Source: Streptococcus sanguinis
GTDB taxonomy: Bacteria; Bacillota; Bacilli; Lactobacillales; Streptococcaceae
Assembly: GCA_013378335.1 (NCBI GenBank)
Contig: CP040556.1
Coordinates: 1,426,001 to 1,490,000, forward strand
DNA length: 64,000 nucleotides
Direction: 5' to 3'
Part shown: positions 26,873-36,379 of the stretch, one piece after another
Layout: each line of letters begins with the position of its first letter
Numbering within the stretch: the first letter of the stretch is position 1
Made by a program: the position numbers and the translations under genes
Notes under the pieces: generated by a model
Told to the model about the DNA's origin: nothing
Database searches by the model: none
The model's input: only the letters and a program-made list of their open reading frames with translations

Positions 26873-27364
26873 TTAACCTTCAGATAAAACCTTATCTAAT
26901 TTTTCTTTCAGGGACGTTAATTCCCAACCGTCGATTTCTTTCAGTTCATGAGTAGTTACTGCCAGCCCCTCGTATTTGAGTCCGCAGTTCTGGCAAAAGC
27001 GGCTCATTACGTAGTCCAACATTTCAATTTCTTTGCTGGGCTGAGAACCTTGCAAGAGCAGGAACACCTTTTTGCCCTTGAGTGCTTCCTGCGGCTCATG
27101 CACATCAGCTACTCGGTCTAACAGAGTTTTTAGCAGACCCGAAAAAGACCACCAATAAATAGGACTGGTAAACACCAGTACATCGGCTTGGCTCAGCTGC
27201 TCATAGACTTGAAAAAACTGATCGTTTTCTGCTGACTGGCCATATTGCTCAATATGGTAGTCCACTAATTGAAGAGCCTCATAATCTCTATCTCGCAGAA
27301 AAAAGTGCCCCAGCTTAAAACTATTGCAATTCCTATTTGGGCTGGCGTTTACCAAATAAATCAT
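26873..27364 (-). CDS. NAD(P)H-dependent FMN reductase / flavodoxin-like oxidoreductase
   Basis: 163 residues from ATG 27364 (AGGAG 10 nt upstream; an earlier ATG at 27394 would add ten basic residues). The flavodoxin-like fold is shown by MIYLVNASPNRNCNSFKLG with the SPN phosphate loop, and by the FTSPIYWWSFSGLLKTLLDR segment typical of NADPH-dependent FMN reductases and quinone reductases. A CQNCG near residue 132 is unusual and could be a redox or metal pair. Likely cytoplasmic electron carrier or quinone reductase; the partner is unknown. It is single, ending in its own terminator. Confidence 0.85.
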   Translation of the reverse strand: MIYLVNASPNRNCNSFKLGHFFLRDRDYEALQLVDYHIEQYGQSAENDQFFQVYEQLSQADVLVFTSPIYWWSFSGLLKTLLDRVADVHEPQEALKGKKVFLLLQGSQPSKEIEMLDYVMSRFCQNCGLKYEGLAVTTHELKEIDGWELTSLKEKLDKVLSEG

Positions 27365-27439
27365 AGCTTTTCTTCTCCTCTGTTCTTTTTCCAATTATAT
27401 CAAAAAAAGAGGCAGCAAACAATGCTCACCCCTTCTATA

Positions 27440-28159
27440 TTATTCCGACTGTTCAATATCCTTTTTCATCTCATCCATATTAAACTTAGCAAAGAGATAC
27501 TTGCGATCCTGAACTGGAAAACGCTGATCCAGCTGATCTACAGCGCCCAACTCGACGACACCTTCCTTGATAACAAAGTCCATGACATGACCGCCAAAAG
27601 ACAGATCATCCGATACAAAATGCAAATGATAGCCTGCCAGACTGACCCCTTGGAAAATCTCAGGCGTCCAGATACCAACGATGGTTCCAGTGATATTTTC
27701 CTTACAGTACTCAGGCTGATTGACCGCTACTTCTGCAAACTTCCGCTCCGTTGTAGACTTGGGAATCATCCGAACATGCATGCGGGCGAAATCACCATGA
27801 ATCTTGATAGAGCGGAAAAGATTTTCCCCATCATAGTAAGACTCAATCCGCTTTTCCAGCTCCTTGTCATCCATCTCAAAGCGCTGACGGAAAATGACCT
27901 CTGCTTGGTGAGGAACCACTGCCGCATAAGGTACTGTCATATCCGGTGACACCTCAACCACTTCTGGCACTTCTCCAGATCCCTTTGCCTGATAAGCCTT
28001 GCCATCGAGAATAATGAGCTCGCCATCAATAGAGTCCAGCGTTCCCAAACCCAAATCTCCATACTGAAGCAGCTCCCCAACAGTCATACTGCCATCGTAA
28101 AGACCAGCCATCAAAGCTCCCAAAGTATTATATTGAAATAATTTGATTGGTTCTGCCAT
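27440..28159 (-). CDS. budA: Alpha-acetolactate decarboxylase
   Basis: 239 residues, family length. The enzyme converts (S)-2-acetolactate to acetoin and CO2, which diverts pyruvate away from acids and helps pH homeostasis and branched-chain amino acid balance. The zinc-binding segment GYHLHFVSDD (two His, about 189-191) and the following FGGHVMDF (third His) are present, as is the family opening LFQYNTLGALMAGLYDG. No acetolactate synthase gene (alsS/ilvB) is adjacent in this window. Also known as alsD or aldB in related bacteria. Confidence 0.95.
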   Translation of the reverse strand: MAEPIKLFQYNTLGALMAGLYDGSMTVGELLQYGDLGLGTLDSIDGELIILDGKAYQAKGSGEVPEVVEVSPDMTVPYAAVVPHQAEVIFRQRFEMDDKELEKRIESYYDGENLFRSIKIHGDFARMHVRMIPKSTTERKFAEVAVNQPEYCKENITGTIVGIWTPEIFQGVSLAGYHLHFVSDDLSFGGHVMDFVIKEGVVELGAVDQLDQRFPVQDRKYLFAKFNMDEMKKDIEQSE

Positions 28160-28309
28160 TCTTTTTCCTTAATCTTTCTCTTCCTAAAAATATTATTGCC
28201 TATCCAGCTAAGCTTAATTCATCCTTATTACATGTGCTTACTGAATTTCTACCGCCAATCATTATACCATAAATCGCGGGAAAGGGCTGAGCGATTGCTT
28301 CTTGAGCTC

Positions 28310-29539
28310 CTATAAGCTTTCATAAAGCTCCTGCATACTAGCATCATCAGGTACCAATATCAGGTAAGAAGCTGCAGCCCTTTTAGCTTCTTCGAATCGG
28401 CCTAGTTCACGTAAGAAATAAACATACTGCTCCAGAAACTCTGGATTGTTTTGCAGTTCATGAGCCAGTTGATTATAGAGTTCCTCTGCTTTTTCCAGAT
28501 TTTCCAAAGCCTGATAAGCACGCGCCAGATTCCAGCGGGTCAAGGCATTGTCAATTTCCTGCTCTGCAAATTCTAAAATCTCCTCATAGCGCTCTTGCTC
28601 CAAATAAAGAGTCGTCAGTCGCAAGGCAATCTCTTCCAAATCATCCGCATCTTGCTGAGCTTGCAAGAGATAATGTTCAGCCGCTTCCTCATCATGAAGT
28701 TCATAAGAAAGCTGCGAGGCTAAAAGTAAGAGCCGAGTCTCAAAAGGATTCTTAGCCAAGCCCTGCTGGGCAAGAGTCAAGGCTTCATCCGTCCGATGCT
28801 CCGCATGAAGAGATAGGGCATAGCCATATTCGTAGCCTTCAAAATCCGGCGACAGCGTATCCAGTTGCTTGAAATAAAGATTGGCCTTCTGATATTCTTC
28901 CTGGTCCGCTAATATAGTTGCCAGCTCATAAACCGCAGCATCGTCATACTCCAGCTCAACTGCTTTCTCCAAAAACTCAATAGCCGCTGCAAATTTTCCA
29001 AGACTGGCATAGCAGACCCCAATCCGCTGATAGGTCGAGACACCTGTCTGCTCAAAGATTGTACGATTGTCTAGCTGAGCATATTCCCTAATCGCCTGAG
29101 AAAAATCCCCCAGCTCCAAATCTATCTCAGCCAGACCAAAGGTTACCAAAGGCTCATCAGTCAGCGTCGCTGCCTGAGCCAGTTTTTCACGAGCCACATC
29201 AGGAAGCCCCTCTAGCTGATAGAGGTCAGCCTTAGCCAAGAGAGCAGCAACATACCAGTCACTACCTGGCTGAATCTCCTCCAGATAGGCAAAAGCCTGC
29301 TCCAAGTCCCCATCGTCACTGGCAATAGCTGCCAGACTGATATAAGAAGCTGGATAGTCAGGAGCCAACTTTTCAAAAATACGCTTGGCCTGAGGGAAAA
29401 AGCCGATACTCTCTAGGTAATCGGCCAAATCCAATAATTCTTCTTCGCTGTCTGTAGTCAGGGCTTGCTCGAAATAGCGGTCAGCCAGAGCTAGGTCCTG
29501 CTCCTGTAAAGCTGCCAACATTTGCTCACTCTTGCTCAC
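28310..29539 (-). CDS. TPR-repeat protein
   Basis: 409 residues from a GTG start at 29539, chosen because AAGGAGA lies 5 nt before it; an ATG at 29581 would start inside the upstream gene without a site. Tetratricopeptide-like helical repeats run almost from end to end (for example LEYDDAAVYELATILADQEE and LARAYQALENLEKAEELYNQ), giving a scaffold of about ten helical pairs. There is no signal peptide or membrane helix, so it is cytoplasmic. The start overlaps the AI-2E-type transporter gene by 14 bp, so the two are coupled. The partner protein cannot be read from sequence. Confidence 0.88.
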   Translation of the reverse strand: MSKSEQMLAALQEQDLALADRYFEQALTTDSEEELLDLADYLESIGFFPQAKRIFEKLAPDYPASYISLAAIASDDGDLEQAFAYLEEIQPGSDWYVAALLAKADLYQLEGLPDVAREKLAQAATLTDEPLVTFGLAEIDLELGDFSQAIREYAQLDNRTIFEQTGVSTYQRIGVCYASLGKFAAAIEFLEKAVELEYDDAAVYELATILADQEEYQKANLYFKQLDTLSPDFEGYEYGYALSLHAEHRTDEALTLAQQGLAKNPFETRLLLLASQLSYELHDEEAAEHYLLQAQQDADDLEEIALRLTTLYLEQERYEEILEFAEQEIDNALTRWNLARAYQALENLEKAEELYNQLAHELQNNPEFLEQYVYFLRELGRFEEAKRAAASYLILVPDDASMQELYESL

Positions 29540-30704
29540 TGATTTCTCCTTCTTGTTCAAAATCGGCTTCGTAAAGGCCACTTACTTTCTGATACCACTT
29601 AAAGATGGCTGCAATAGCTACCTTGGCTGAAGCATAGGCAGGAATTCCCAGGAAAACGCCCCAAATGCCAAACATGGTACCAGAAGTCAATAATACGAAT
29701 AAAATCGTAATCGGATGAATGCTGAGCTGACTGCCCAAGACCAGAGGAGAAACAAAACGCCCCTCGATAGTCTGCTCAATGATGAAAACGACAATGACCT
29801 TAGCCAGCATCACTGGACCGCCAGCAATCAAACCGATTGCCAGAGCCGGAAGCATAGCCAAAAAGCTGCCCAGATAAGGTACCAGATTGAGAACGCCGGC
29901 AATTACTCCAAGAGTGACTCCATAGCGCAGGCCAATAATCTTGAAGAAAACAATAAACATCAGAGCTACAATGATAGCAACCGTCACCTGACCTCGCACA
30001 TAGTTAGCCAGCTGGCTGTTGATATCCGTCATCACTTGACCAAAGGAAGCGCGGAATTTAGTCGGCAGAAACTGGGTCACATAGCCTTTCAGATTTTTCC
30101 CGTCTCTCAGCAGGTAAAAAAGGATAAACGGCATGATGATAATAGCCACGATAATCTGCGAAGTTGTACTGATTAAGTTCCCCGCCCAACTAACTGCCCG
30201 CGATGAAAAATTGCTGGCCCAATCGGTAATCTGGCTAGACAGATTGCTAGTGTATTCTTCAATCTGCGGCCTAAAATCTTCCGAAATATGCTTGGTCACA
30301 ACATCGTCGATGAACTTGTCAGCTTGCTTCAGATAAGCTGGAACATTTCTGACGAAGGCCATGACCTGATGCTGCAAGCTAGGAATGGCCACAGCCAAGC
30401 CCCAGATAATCAAAAAAGCAATTAAAACAAAGACTATGGTAATAGCAACCAGTCGATTAATCTTGTGCTTTTCCATCCAGTCGACAATGGGATTTAACAG
30501 ATAATAAAGCAGGCCAGCTAAAATAACCGGCAGCATGATTACTCCCAAAAATTCAATGACTGGGTTAAAAATAAAACTGATTTTACTAAGTATAAAAATA
30601 TTCAGTCCCATCAAAAGGGTCACTAGAAATACTGTAATGGCCTTGTTATCCAAAAACCATTTAAAAAACCAGGATAGGCTAAAATCTTTTTCTTTGTGCT
30701 CCAT
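29526..30704 (-). CDS. AI-2E family membrane transporter (UPF0118)
   Basis: 392 residues with about eight membrane helices: two or three N-terminal helices near 17-90, an amphipathic central part (about 100-200, poor in helices), and a C-terminal cluster at 205-370. Diagnostic segments are GVIAGVLNLVPYLGSFLAMLP and FVSPLVLGSQLSIHPITILF. Family members have been described as AI-2 exporters or as Na+/H+ exchange-like proteins, so the name does not prove a role in signalling. It begins the two-gene operon with the TPR protein. AAGGAGGAG precedes the ATG. Confidence 0.9.
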   Translation of the reverse strand: MEHKEKDFSLSWFFKWFLDNKAITVFLVTLLMGLNIFILSKISFIFNPVIEFLGVIMLPVILAGLLYYLLNPIVDWMEKHKINRLVAITIVFVLIAFLIIWGLAVAIPSLQHQVMAFVRNVPAYLKQADKFIDDVVTKHISEDFRPQIEEYTSNLSSQITDWASNFSSRAVSWAGNLISTTSQIIVAIIIMPFILFYLLRDGKNLKGYVTQFLPTKFRASFGQVMTDINSQLANYVRGQVTVAIIVALMFIVFFKIIGLRYGVTLGVIAGVLNLVPYLGSFLAMLPALAIGLIAGGPVMLAKVIVVFIIEQTIEGRFVSPLVLGSQLSIHPITILFVLLTSGTMFGIWGVFLGIPAYASAKVAIAAIFKWYQKVSGLYEADFEQEGEISEQE

Positions 30705-30783
30705 ATTCTCCTCCTTTATCTCGTCATTTCATTGTAACATTTTTCAGAGAAAAATTCTCAGCTCAGCTATAGGGAAAAGCAAA

Positions 30784-30850
30784 AAAGAGAGGAGCCAGAA
30801 GACTTGTATTTTTCGCAAAATACAGCTTCTGACTTCTCTCTTCGGCTCCT
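30784..30850 (-). terminator. Long hairpin terminator of the MacAB-like/two-component operon
   Basis: Long complementary arms (CAGAAG..TGTATTTT and AAAATACA..CTTCTG with flanking AGAGAG/CTCTCT) and a TTTTTT tract on the minus strand; an alternative outer pairing AGGAGCC/GGCTCCT exists. Confidence 0.75.
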
Positions 30851-30873
30851 GCAGGACCGGCTAGAATGCAAGA

Positions 30874-32247
30874 CTATTTTTCAACAGTCGGCAGAGAAAT
30901 GCTAAAGCGCATCTTCCGCCCATCAACGGCTTCAAACTGGTAACGCAGACCATGCTTATCCAAAATTTGCTGAACGATAAAGAGTCCCAGACCAGTCCCA
31001 CCATCCTTGCGATTGCGGCTGTAGTCTGGTCGGTAGAAAGGCTGAAAAATCTGCTGGATTTGGTCTTTGTTTAAGACTCGTTCTGCTTCATTTTCGATGA
31101 CTAGCTTACGCTCTTCCAGCCTAAGTAGAATCTGTCCACCTTCTACTGTATAATGAAAGGCATTATCTAGAAGATTTTTGATAGCCTTGAGAAGATAGGT
31201 GCGGTTACCCTTGACCTTGGCTTCTGCGAGCTCAACCTGAAAATGATAGTGTCTGACATCTGCTAAAACTCGATAGGTGCTCAGATTTTCCTCCAAGACC
31301 TGCTTGAGTGAAAAGACTTCTTGTTCGGTTTCAGTCTTCATCTCCAGTTTAGAAATGGCTAAGATAGACTGGACTAACTCCGACTGCTCCTCTAGGATTT
31401 CTCGGCACTTCTGCAAGTACTTGTCTCGATCCTTGAACTCTCCTACTCCATAAATCATGCCATCAACCATCCCCATCATGCTGGTAATGGGGGTCTTGAG
31501 CTCATGCGATGTCATCCGCAAAAACTCAGCCTTTTCCCGCTCGCTTTCTGCTACCTTTTCATTTTCTAGGCGCAGAGCCTCAATACTGGTCAGTAGATTA
31601 GCATAGAGATGATTGATATCTTGGGCCAGTTCAGCAATCTCATCACGCCCCTTGACCTGACAGGTCACATCTGGAGCCAGACTCGTCATTTGACGGGTGC
31701 TCTTAGAGATGGCTTTGATCCGCTGACTGGAAGTCCGGCTGTAGAGATAAGCTGCCAGACCACCCAGACTCAGAGATACAAGCAAGACAAATGGATAGAG
31801 ATTGAGCAAAATCCGACTAGCATCAGAAACCGGCTGTAAGGAATATTCGCCTCTCAGGACAACTTCTTTACCATCTGAAGTCCGAAAACTTTCTGATAAA
31901 CTCTTGCTCTCATAGTCGCTGTTGGCAATCGTTGGAACGATGGTCAGCTGCAGAGAACTTTCATCGCCAGCTTCGAGTGAGGGATAGAGAATCGTATTGT
32001 CTTTCGCCAGCAAGGTAAACCAAATCAGATTGCTCTTTTTACTATAATCACTCAAGAGCTCGCCAATTTGCTGACTTGACTTTCCCTTGACTTGCTTGGA
32101 AACTTGGTCAAACTCCCGCTTGGCTTCTCCGCTCTTAACCTGCTGATAATACACCGGCATGGCAAAGTAAAGACTGGCTAGAACGATAGTCACCACCACG
32201 AAAATGATGGACGAGGTCAAGAGAAAGTTCTTTTTGACAATTTTCAC
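30874..32247 (-). CDS. Sensor histidine kinase
   Basis: 457 residues. Membrane helices lie at about 10-30 and 146-168, enclosing an extracytoplasmic sensor of about 115 residues, followed by HAMP (about 170-222). The phosphoacceptor is His 248 in SHELKTPITS. The ATPase has an N-box KNLLDNAFHY (about 362-371) and a G-box DGGTGLGLFI (about 418-427). It phosphorylates the response regulator encoded upstream, whose stop overlaps this start by 4 bp. It is the last gene of the operon with a MacAB-like exporter, so the signal is probably an antimicrobial or envelope stress handled by that exporter; this is inference. Confidence 0.93.
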   Translation of the reverse strand: MKIVKKNFLLTSSIIFVVVTIVLASLYFAMPVYYQQVKSGEAKREFDQVSKQVKGKSSQQIGELLSDYSKKSNLIWFTLLAKDNTILYPSLEAGDESSLQLTIVPTIANSDYESKSLSESFRTSDGKEVVLRGEYSLQPVSDASRILLNLYPFVLLVSLSLGGLAAYLYSRTSSQRIKAISKSTRQMTSLAPDVTCQVKGRDEIAELAQDINHLYANLLTSIEALRLENEKVAESEREKAEFLRMTSHELKTPITSMMGMVDGMIYGVGEFKDRDKYLQKCREILEEQSELVQSILAISKLEMKTETEQEVFSLKQVLEENLSTYRVLADVRHYHFQVELAEAKVKGNRTYLLKAIKNLLDNAFHYTVEGGQILLRLEERKLVIENEAERVLNKDQIQQIFQPFYRPDYSRNRKDGGTGLGLFIVQQILDKHGLRYQFEAVDGRKMRFSISLPTVEK

Positions 32248-32900
32248 TTGTCTTCTCCTCCAAGCTGATAGCCCATACCCGTAATGGTTTTCAGCGGCAC
32301 ACCCGGAATCTTTTTACGGATATTCTTGATATGATTATCCAGTACCCGGCTATCCAGCTCGCTGTAGCCCCAAATGGTATTCATCAGCTGATCACGGGTC
32401 ACCAGGTGGCCCTTCCTCTTAGCCAGAGTCTGCAAGATTTCATATTCTTTCTTGGTCAGAGGCATTTTCTCGCCCTGCCAGTAAACCGTGCAGTCATCAA
32501 TCGAAACCGTCAAATCTCCAACAGCAATCTCTGAAGCAACAGTATTTCTGCGCAGAATATTCTCAATCCGTTTGACCAAGATTAGCGGTGAAAAAGGCTT
32601 GGTTACATAATCACTGATGAGGTGGTTAAAGCTGACCAGCTGGGTATACTCGTCATCCAGAGCGGTCAAAATCATGACCGGAATCTGAGAAGTCTTGCGA
32701 ATTTCCTTCAGCACTTCCAGACCGCTCTTGGTTGGCAGCATCATATCTAAGATGACCAGATCAAAGGGTTCTTCTTCAAAAGCCTGCAAAGCATCGCCTC
32801 CGTCAAATACTGGCCTCACCTCATACTGACTTTCCTTTAAAAACTCGCAAATCACTTGATTAATCGTCGTATCATCTTCCACCACTAGAATCTTGTGCAT
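32244..32900 (-). CDS. OmpR-family response regulator
   Basis: 218 residues. The receiver domain has acidic pocket D9/D10, phosphoacceptor D52 in LVILDMMLP, T79 and K101 in YVTKPF. The winged-helix DNA-binding domain occupies about 125-216, with the LVTRDQLMNTIWGYS and VLDNHIKNIRKKI segments. It is translationally coupled to the histidine kinase and follows the ABC permease after 21 bp, so the operon is likely autoregulated. Confidence 0.94.
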   Translation of the reverse strand: MHKILVVEDDTTINQVICEFLKESQYEVRPVFDGGDALQAFEEEPFDLVILDMMLPTKSGLEVLKEIRKTSQIPVMILTALDDEYTQLVSFNHLISDYVTKPFSPLILVKRIENILRRNTVASEIAVGDLTVSIDDCTVYWQGEKMPLTKKEYEILQTLAKRKGHLVTRDQLMNTIWGYSELDSRVLDNHIKNIRKKIPGVPLKTITGMGYQLGGEDK

Positions 32901-32921
32901 ACTTAGATTTTTCTCCTTTAC

Positions 32922-34139
32922 CTATTCAAATCGCAGGGCTTCGATCGGATCCAGCTTGGATGCTTTCACAGCTGGCAGTAGCCCAAATACTACTCCTATT
33001 ATACAACAAAAGAGCAAACTTACAAAGACAGAAAAGAGGGATAGAATATACGGATAGGCTAGAGACTGGGTGATGGCAAAGCCCGAGGCGATACCAGCCA
33101 CCACGCCAATAATTCCTCCCATCAGGGTCAGGATGACTGCCTCAATCAGGAACTGCTTGAGAATGATCTTCCGTCTAGCCCCCAGAGCCTTTTTAATTCC
33201 GATTTCACGAGTCCGCTCTGTCACTGAAACCAGCATGATATTCATAACACCGATACCTCCTACTAGGAGGGAGATGCTGGCAATACCTGCTAGCAAGACG
33301 AAGTTAGACTTGTTGAGATTGTCCAGTTGCCGTTCAAATTCCTGCAGGTTGAGCACACCAAACATATAGTCCGACGGTGGCATTTGCTCATTGAGATAAT
33401 CACTGACCTTCTTGGCAACCTTCTTCAAATCATCGGCCTTGTGGGTTTGGACAGTCACTTCAGGACTGACATTAATGGTATCAAAAATCCGATGCCACTG
33501 CTGCAGGGGAATATAGGCTACCTTTTCCGCACCTGCTGTTAAGCCACTCTGCTCAGTTGACTCAAATACGCCAATAACCTTAAAGGGATTGCCCAAGACT
33601 TCAACATATTTGCCGATGCCATCACCCTTTGGAAAAAGACTATCATAAAGCGACTTTTCCAGATAGGTCACCTGCTCTTGATTTTTAAAGGCTTCTGAGT
33701 CAAATCCTTCACCTTCTAGCAGACGTTGCTGCTTGATGTCAGCAGCTGTTTGCGAAACAGCCTGAATCTTCCCAGATGACTTTTGGCTCAGGTAGTAAAT
33801 CTTCTCATCTGTACCATAGGTCAGCAGAGCATTCTTGACCCCGGAGATTTCCTTAATCTTGCTTAATACATCCTCTCCCATAAAGGGAATATAAGAAGGT
33901 TTCTGAGCTTGAGATTTCTCTGGAATGGTTGGATCGATGGCGCTTTTCTTGTCATAGACGACCTTGATTGTGTTATTGTTGCCGCCGATGAGCTGACGCT
34001 TGGTATTTTCCGTATTTCCCTCAATGATAGAAAAGATAGCGATGATAGCGCCTATCCCGATGATAATCCCCAACATGGTCAGCATAGAGCGCATTTTATG
34101 CGACAAGATTGAATTCAGAGCTACAAAAATATCTTCCAT
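32922..34139 (-). CDS. MacB-like ABC transporter permease
   Basis: 405 residues with the four-helix MacB architecture: a helix at about 18-42, a large periplasmic-type domain (about 45-285), and three C-terminal helices (about 288-312, 336-362, 370-392). The coupling segment RTREIGIKKALGARR and the terminal DPIEALRFE are family hallmarks. In Gram-positive bacteria such permeases act with a membrane-spanning adaptor to move peptides across the membrane by mechanotransmission. It is flanked by its ATPase (upstream) and the two-component system (downstream). Confidence 0.93.
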   Translation of the reverse strand: MEDIFVALNSILSHKMRSMLTMLGIIIGIGAIIAIFSIIEGNTENTKRQLIGGNNNTIKVVYDKKSAIDPTIPEKSQAQKPSYIPFMGEDVLSKIKEISGVKNALLTYGTDEKIYYLSQKSSGKIQAVSQTAADIKQQRLLEGEGFDSEAFKNQEQVTYLEKSLYDSLFPKGDGIGKYVEVLGNPFKVIGVFESTEQSGLTAGAEKVAYIPLQQWHRIFDTINVSPEVTVQTHKADDLKKVAKKVSDYLNEQMPPSDYMFGVLNLQEFERQLDNLNKSNFVLLAGIASISLLVGGIGVMNIMLVSVTERTREIGIKKALGARRKIILKQFLIEAVILTLMGGIIGVVAGIASGFAITQSLAYPYILSLFSVFVSLLFCCIIGVVFGLLPAVKASKLDPIEALRFE

Positions 34140-34151
34140 ACAGCTTCCTTT

Positions 34152-34826
34152 CTATCCTATCGCTTTGCTCTCTATATTACCGTCCCGCAGGATAACCGTC
34201 TGCTTGCAGAGTTGGGCTACTTCCGGCTCATGGGTAATGATGACAATGGTCTTACCCTCATCATTAAACTGCTTAAAGAGGTCCATAATCTGCACACTGG
34301 TCTTGGTATCCAGGGCCCCCGTTGGTTCGTCACCAAGGATGAAGCTGGGATTGGTTACCAAGGCTCGCGCAATGGCTACCCGCTGCTTTTGACCACCAGA
34401 CAGCTCCATAGGCTTGAAATCGCTTCTTTCTTCCAGTCCGACCAAGCGCAGCATTTCTAGAGCCCGTTCCCGTCTCTCTTTTTTAGGAATTTTCATGTAA
34501 GTCAGAGGCAGTTCTACATTTTGACAGGCCGTCAGCTTGGGCATGAGGTTGAAATTTTGAAAAACAAAGCCAATCTTCTGATTGCGTAGATCGGACAGCT
34601 GATTGTCGGACAGCTCAGACACATCGGTCCCTTCAATATGATAAGTCCCTGAACTTGCCTTATCCAGACAGCCGATAATGTTCATCAGAGTGGACTTACC
34701 AGATCCAGACGGTCCCATGATAGCTAGAAAATCCCCCTCTTTCACATGCAGATCAATTCCTTTTAAAATTGGAAATTCCTGACTGCCCTGCTGATAAGAT
34801 TTGTGGATATCCTTAAGCTTTAACAT
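34152..34826 (-). CDS. MacB-like ABC transporter ATP-binding protein
   Basis: 224 residues. Walker A is GPSGSGKST (about 40-48), the signature is LSGGQKQRVAIARAL (about 139-153) and Walker B is ILGDEPTGALD. The alphabet around the Q-loop (FVFQNFNLMPKLTACQNVEL) is typical of MacB/LolD. It overlaps the adaptor gene start-to-stop by 14 bp (the adaptor stop is at 34813), so the two are coupled. It powers the permease at 32922-34139. Confidence 0.94.
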   Translation of the reverse strand: MLKLKDIHKSYQQGSQEFPILKGIDLHVKEGDFLAIMGPSGSGKSTLMNIIGCLDKASSGTYHIEGTDVSELSDNQLSDLRNQKIGFVFQNFNLMPKLTACQNVELPLTYMKIPKKERRERALEMLRLVGLEERSDFKPMELSGGQKQRVAIARALVTNPSFILGDEPTGALDTKTSVQIMDLFKQFNDEGKTIVIITHEPEVAQLCKQTVILRDGNIESKAIG

Positions 34827-36078
34827 GCTGTCCTACCTCCATCCCTTCTTCCATACCTGCTCTCGGGGTTGAAATGGTATCCTGCATAGTCAAACCTTCT
34901 GTAATCTCTACCAAACGGTCAGACACTTTCTTGGTCTTGACTTCATGCATTTTCAGAGTCTTACCCTCTACCTTCCAGACATAGGTCTTGCCATTTTTAC
35001 TGAAAGTATAAGCTTTATTGACGACTACCTTTCCTGCCTCGGGAGCATTCTCCACGATGTTGACATAGGAATGGGAGCCCACCAGTGGCATTTCACCACC
35101 TTGATCCAGCTCAACAGTATAAGGATACTTACCTTGGTTGGGATTTTCCTGTTGCTTATTCCCACCATTATTATTGGAAGTATTTTCTGCTGTCAGGCTG
35201 CCGACCTGAGTTACTGTACCACTCCAGCGTTTCTTAGGATCCTTGCGATCCACCACTTCCACTTTCTGGCCAACACTCAGCTTCTCACGGTCAAATTCAC
35301 TGACAGTCCCTTTGACCAGAGTTTTGGACTTGTCCATAATCTCAATAAAGTTTTCTTCTTCCTTTTTGGCCTTGGATTGATTGGGTAAATCTTCATTCAT
35401 AGAAGTAATCGTTCCTGCTGTATCTGCAGTCACAGTATCATACTTCATCCGGTCTGATTCTGTCTGAGCTGTCACCTGAGCCTTTTCAGCCTCAATCTGA
35501 GCTGTCGTTACTTCATTATCCGCAGTCTTAGCATCGCTCAGCGCCTGAGCCAGCTCGTCTTCAGCAGACTTAATCTGCTCCAGCAGCGACTCATCCTGAC
35601 TGGAATTGTATTTGTCCTTGAGAGCATTGAGATTGGCCAACTTGCGATTATAGGTTTCCCATTTAATCGCAGCGCTGTTTTGAGCGGCTGTGATGCCATT
35701 AGCCTTGGACTGGGCATCATATTGAGCCGACTGGGCTGTCAACTGCTGCTCTGTCACATAGGAAAAGAGCGGCTGCCCCTGTGTAACGGTATCGCCATTT
35801 TTGACAAATACTTCCTTGACTTCCCCCTTAGAAGGGTCAATCTTGACCTTACTGCTATTGTTGGCAACTACTTCCCCAGATAAAACCAGGCTTGTTTTTT
35901 TACTGTTGTTGACAGCTTCTTGGACTGTCAGCGAATCAATCGTCTTATCTACCATTTTCATGGCCTGTTGTTGATTGATCTGTCTAAAATACAGATAGCC
36001 TCCCAGCCCAGCACAAGCGAGAATGACCGTGCTGCCCAATAGAATGGTCTTACGATTCATTTTTTTTCTTCGAAACAT
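34813..36078 (-). CDS. MacA/HlyD-like efflux adaptor
   Basis: 421 residues from ATG 36078, which has GGAGG 6 nt upstream; a second ATG six codons in is less well placed. A signal-anchor helix is at about 11-27, followed by a lipoyl-type half motif, a long coiled-coil hairpin (about 140-215, rich in Gln, Ala and Glu), and a beta-barrel domain (about 250-330) that contains an unusual Asn/Gly/Gln-rich insert NTSNNNGGNKQQENPNQGKY. It links the MacB-like ATPase/permease to the cell exterior. Between the lipoprotein at 36107 and the ATPase it forms part of one operon. Confidence 0.9.
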   Translation of the reverse strand: MFRRKKMNRKTILLGSTVILACAGLGGYLYFRQINQQQAMKMVDKTIDSLTVQEAVNNSKKTSLVLSGEVVANNSSKVKIDPSKGEVKEVFVKNGDTVTQGQPLFSYVTEQQLTAQSAQYDAQSKANGITAAQNSAAIKWETYNRKLANLNALKDKYNSSQDESLLEQIKSAEDELAQALSDAKTADNEVTTAQIEAEKAQVTAQTESDRMKYDTVTADTAGTITSMNEDLPNQSKAKKEEENFIEIMDKSKTLVKGTVSEFDREKLSVGQKVEVVDRKDPKKRWSGTVTQVGSLTAENTSNNNGGNKQQENPNQGKYPYTVELDQGGEMPLVGSHSYVNIVENAPEAGKVVVNKAYTFSKNGKTYVWKVEGKTLKMHEVKTKKVSDRLVEITEGLTMQDTISTPRAGMEEGMEVGQHVKA

Positions 36079-36106
36079 ATTGCCTCCAACCTACATGCTT
36101 TAATCT

Positions 36107-36379
36107 TTATTCAGCTTCTGAGCTAGATCCTGATCCATCTTCTGGAATTTCCTCACCATCTGCTGGGATTTGGATAACATTTCCATCCGGCATTGTGTAT
36201 TCTGTCACTTCTTTGCCATCGACTGTCTTGGTCTTCTTATCAACAGCATCTTTCTGGAAGTCCACTTGTTTTCCATCCTTAATTTCTGAGTTATCTGCTT
36301 CTTTATTTCCGCATGCGGCTAAAAAGAATCCTGACATTCCGATAAGAGCAACGAGCATAGCAATTTTTTTAACGTTCAT
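36107..36379 (-). CDS. Small lipoprotein, first gene of the MacAB-like operon
   Basis: 90 residues. Signal peptide with lipobox LAAC (lipidated Cys 23), then a charged, acidic mature part (KDGKQVDFQKDAVDKKT...) that ends in a run of Ser and Glu (SGSSSEAE). AAAGGAG precedes the ATG. It lies 28 bp before the MacA-like adaptor gene, in the same direction. Function is unknown; co-expression with the exporter suggests a surface accessory such as a ligand-capturing lipoprotein. Confidence 0.75.
   Translation of the reverse strand: MNVKKIAMLVALIGMSGFFLAACGNKEADNSEIKDGKQVDFQKDAVDKKTKTVDGKEVTEYTMPDGNVIQIPADGEEIPEDGSGSSSEAE

Noticed and set aside
29693..29700. TACGAATA, the core of the competence (ComX) box
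   Set aside because: It is inside the AI-2E-type coding sequence, on the opposite strand to the gene, without a promoter context; chance match.
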